Positions 62,077 to 64,000 of a stretch of 64,000 nt of DNA are shown here, piece by piece. Under the pieces are notes generated by a model. The model searched no databases. It was not told the DNA's origin and worked only from the letters and a program-made list of their open reading frames with translations. Origin of the DNA: Tamarix chinensis (lineage: Eukaryota; Streptophyta; Magnoliopsida; Caryophyllales; Tamaricaceae). Every line of letters starts with the position of its first letter. The first letter of the stretch is position 1. Position numbers and translations under genes: made by a program. The stretch covers positions 138,664,859 to 138,728,858 of the forward strand of contig CM060171.1 of the NCBI GenBank assembly GCA_030549775.1, written 5' to 3'.

Positions 62077-62544
62077 TAGGGATGGCAACTGGGCGGGTCA
62101 GGATTGGGGATCCCATCCCCATCCCCGGATCGGATAAGAAAAATAATCCCCGAACCCAACCTGATCCCCGCGGGGATCAAATCCCCATACCCGACCCGAT
62201 CCCTAATCTATTTCCCATCCCTGATTTATTCCCCGACCATAAAACCAAACCAGATCCCCGAAACCCGACTCTATACCTGATCCCCGAACCTATCCCCGAT
62301 CCTCAAACCTTATTTTTATATTATACTTTTGATTTATATTTTATTAAAAATTTATTTATATATTACATATATATAATTATATAAAAATATATAAAAAAAT
62401 TATTCGGGGCAGGTTTGGGGATGGGAACTCCAAACCCATCCCCGTTCTATCCCCAAAAAATCCCCGTTAAGAATCCCCAAACCCAAACCTGAACGGGGAA
62501 TCCCTGACAGGGCCTCAAATCCGCGGGGAAAATTGCCATCCCTA
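62077..62544. mobile_element. 468-bp nonautonomous hAT-type element
   Basis: Terminal inverted repeats TAGGGATGGCAA (62077) and TTGCCATCCCTA (62544) are flanked by a perfect 8-bp duplication ATCAAAAT (62069-62076 and 62545-62552), the hAT hallmark. Both arms are filled with GGGGATC/GATCCCCG phrases in mirrored orientation around an AT-rich core (62310-62400). There is no transposase; the plus-strand frame 61962-62384 over it is rich in PDP/IP repeats created by these phrases. Confidence 0.92.
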
Positions 62545-63641
62545 ATCAAAATGTACGTAAAACACATAAATAATCTAATGGTAACCTTAAAATGGCCAAG
62601 GAGGCCTCAGCTAAGAAAAAAATTCCCTTTGTCAAGCCCCCTACAACACAAGTGTAATATTCTTTAGCATAAATTCTTATTCTAGCATGTTGTTATATAT
62701 TATGTCATGGCTAGTATACTTGAAGTAAATACAACTTAGCATGGTGCATGCATTAATTCCATTAAATTATAAGTAATCATAAAAACACACTTAAAATAAT
62801 ATGCTATCACCTTACTTTTACATATTTAGTAGAAGCATATAAGTTAACTCCTTCCAAGAAAAACAAAATAAGAATAAGAATAAAGAGACACTAAAATATC
62901 TAGCTACCAAGGTAATTTACTTATCCTTAAAACTCAAAACCCAAAAAAATAATCATAATCTACTACAATAAATAGCAAGACAATAACAATAATCAAAATT
63001 CAAAACAAAAAAAAGAAGAAAAAAGAGGCATATGGGTGGCGCATAAGAGGGAATAGTAAAGGTGAATAACTCTTTCAATTTTTCCTAAACTTAACACTCT
63101 TATACTTAAGAAAAATATAATGGGATTAGATAAAGTCTTAAAAGAAGAAAATAAAGTAAGAACAATGGAGAAAAGAGAGAAAAAGAGAGGGGTCAACTTC
63201 CAACAGTAGGAAGAGCAAAAAGTGTTTTCAATACTTAAGCAAAACTCAAGAAGAAGGGAAGAGAGAGAAGGAAGAAAAAAATGCACAAGGGTTTGAATAA
63301 CAGAAGAAGAAAGTAAATTGATGCATAAAGAACGATATGGCGGTTAAAATCAGTGAGGAAGAGAGAAAAGAGAGTTGACCCAAGCTTTCTTCTCTAACAC
63401 TCGAATGAAGAGGTTTAGTGTAAGTACTAAGTGTAAGAGAATGGTTGGAGGTAAGGTAGGTGATTATGGTTAAGATCTAGGTTGGAGGAAAAGGTATAAG
63501 CAAAAATCTGATACAATGGGTCCATAAAATTGAAACATAACCAAAATGCAAGAAAAATCAACGCTAGTCGATGCTTGGTCGATCATCAGTCAACCACTAG
63601 TAGTTCACATAACCAAAGCTTTCTTCTCTTGATGCCAAGTA

Positions 63642-64000
63642 TGTAACATCTCCATTTTTCACTACCAATTTTTTTTATTATTTTAAAACATTATGGAAAT
63701 AAAAATACCAAACACACTTAGGAGAAATGGAGTGTTAGTGCCGCACATAACATAGGATAATCATCCACTCATCGTCCCATGTTAGATACATGACTAAGAT
63801 AAACCAATTAAACCAATTATAAGAAATATACTGCATAAAATATATAATATATGGATACCACAATTAAGAGTTTACAATTATGACCAAAATAATTAAATTC
63901 ATAGAAATGAGTAAACATAAAGTACTAAAAATCTAATAGAGATAAAACAACTGTAGAGAAAAGCCCAAAAACCTGGTCCCTCAATGACCCACAAAAGATC
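63642..64000 (-). mobile_element. Left edge of another LTR-family member, runs off the window
   Basis: TGTAACATCTCCATTTTTCAC at 63642 is a family-type terminus, followed ~90 bp later by GGAGTGTTAGTGCCGC, the position where other copies have GGGGTGCTACCAC or ATTACCGCCA. The rest of the unit lies beyond the window. Confidence 0.5.

Larger units (their letters stand above)
55881..63641 (-). mobile_element. Older giant LTR unit, split by 55977-60295
   Basis: TGTAACAACCCCAAATTTTG at 55881 is a left terminus of the family in minus orientation. Only ~95 bp follow before the younger copy, and the unit resumes at 60296. Later it shares with the 22380-26909 copy the phrase CAAGGCACTAAGGCACACTAG and ATCAAGGTCTTCTACTTCAAAT (61400-61510 versus 23520-23640) and has a purine-rich block near 63000-63480. 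The far end is unclear; another terminus begins at 63642. Confidence 0.55.

Overview
The window is nuclear DNA of a flowering plant. It has two intron-split plant genes with canonical GT-AG splicing, a very AT-rich background with long TTA/TAA, GA and TA microsatellites, and plant-type L1 LINEs, an Athila-type Ty3/gypsy element, solo LTRs and hAT-like inverted-repeat elements. The species cannot be fixed from the sequence alone. Gene content is confined to the first ~16.5 kb; the rest is nested repeats.

Genes (1-17 kb). The 3' nine exons of a plastidial pyruvate kinase (PKP3/PKP-beta2 type) lie on the + strand at 3276-7867; its transit peptide and N-terminal part are not in the window. Convergent to it on the - strand is a complete four-exon NPF7.3/NRT1.5-type transporter gene (598 codons). 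Its first exon, at 16393-16537, is separated from the rest by a 4.7-kb intron that carries a 5'-truncated antisense LINE. The Arabidopsis counterparts, as I recall them, are adjacent loci (At1g32440 and At1g32450), so this looks like conserved microsynteny. A 2.7-kb imperfect palindrome (311-3052) lies just upstream of the first visible kinase exon.

Repeats (17-40 kb). A MITE remnant and an extremely AT-rich tract are followed by LINE fragments and then by members of one family of very large LTR-like units. These are about 4.3-4.8 kb long, with TGTAACACCCC-like ends and 5-bp target duplications. One minus-strand copy (22380-26909) sits inside a ~580-bp tandem repeat whose second unit preserves the empty site. 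One plus-strand copy (32882-37638, duplication ATATG) is inserted in an older relative (about 31.1-39.66 kb).

Repeats (40-64 kb). A decayed Athila element on the - strand (41486-52144) has both LTRs, a decayed tRNA-Asp-type primer site and broken gag, protease, RT, RNase H and integrase. LINE remnants flank it on both sides. Beyond it lies another nest of minus-strand giant LTRs, including 55977-60295 with duplication TATGA, and a 468-bp hAT-type element (62077-62544) with a perfect 8-bp duplication.

The most interesting unexplained structure is the internal architecture of the giant LTR family. It has a pyrimidine-rich leader, a ~62-67-nt exon-like cassette with a small inverted repeat and a GTAAGG donor, an expandable minisatellite, a double-trio array of CCGATCCACCGGT...AATAGTGG modules, and a conserved hairpin near the 3' end. 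No coding internal region for this family is visible in the window.
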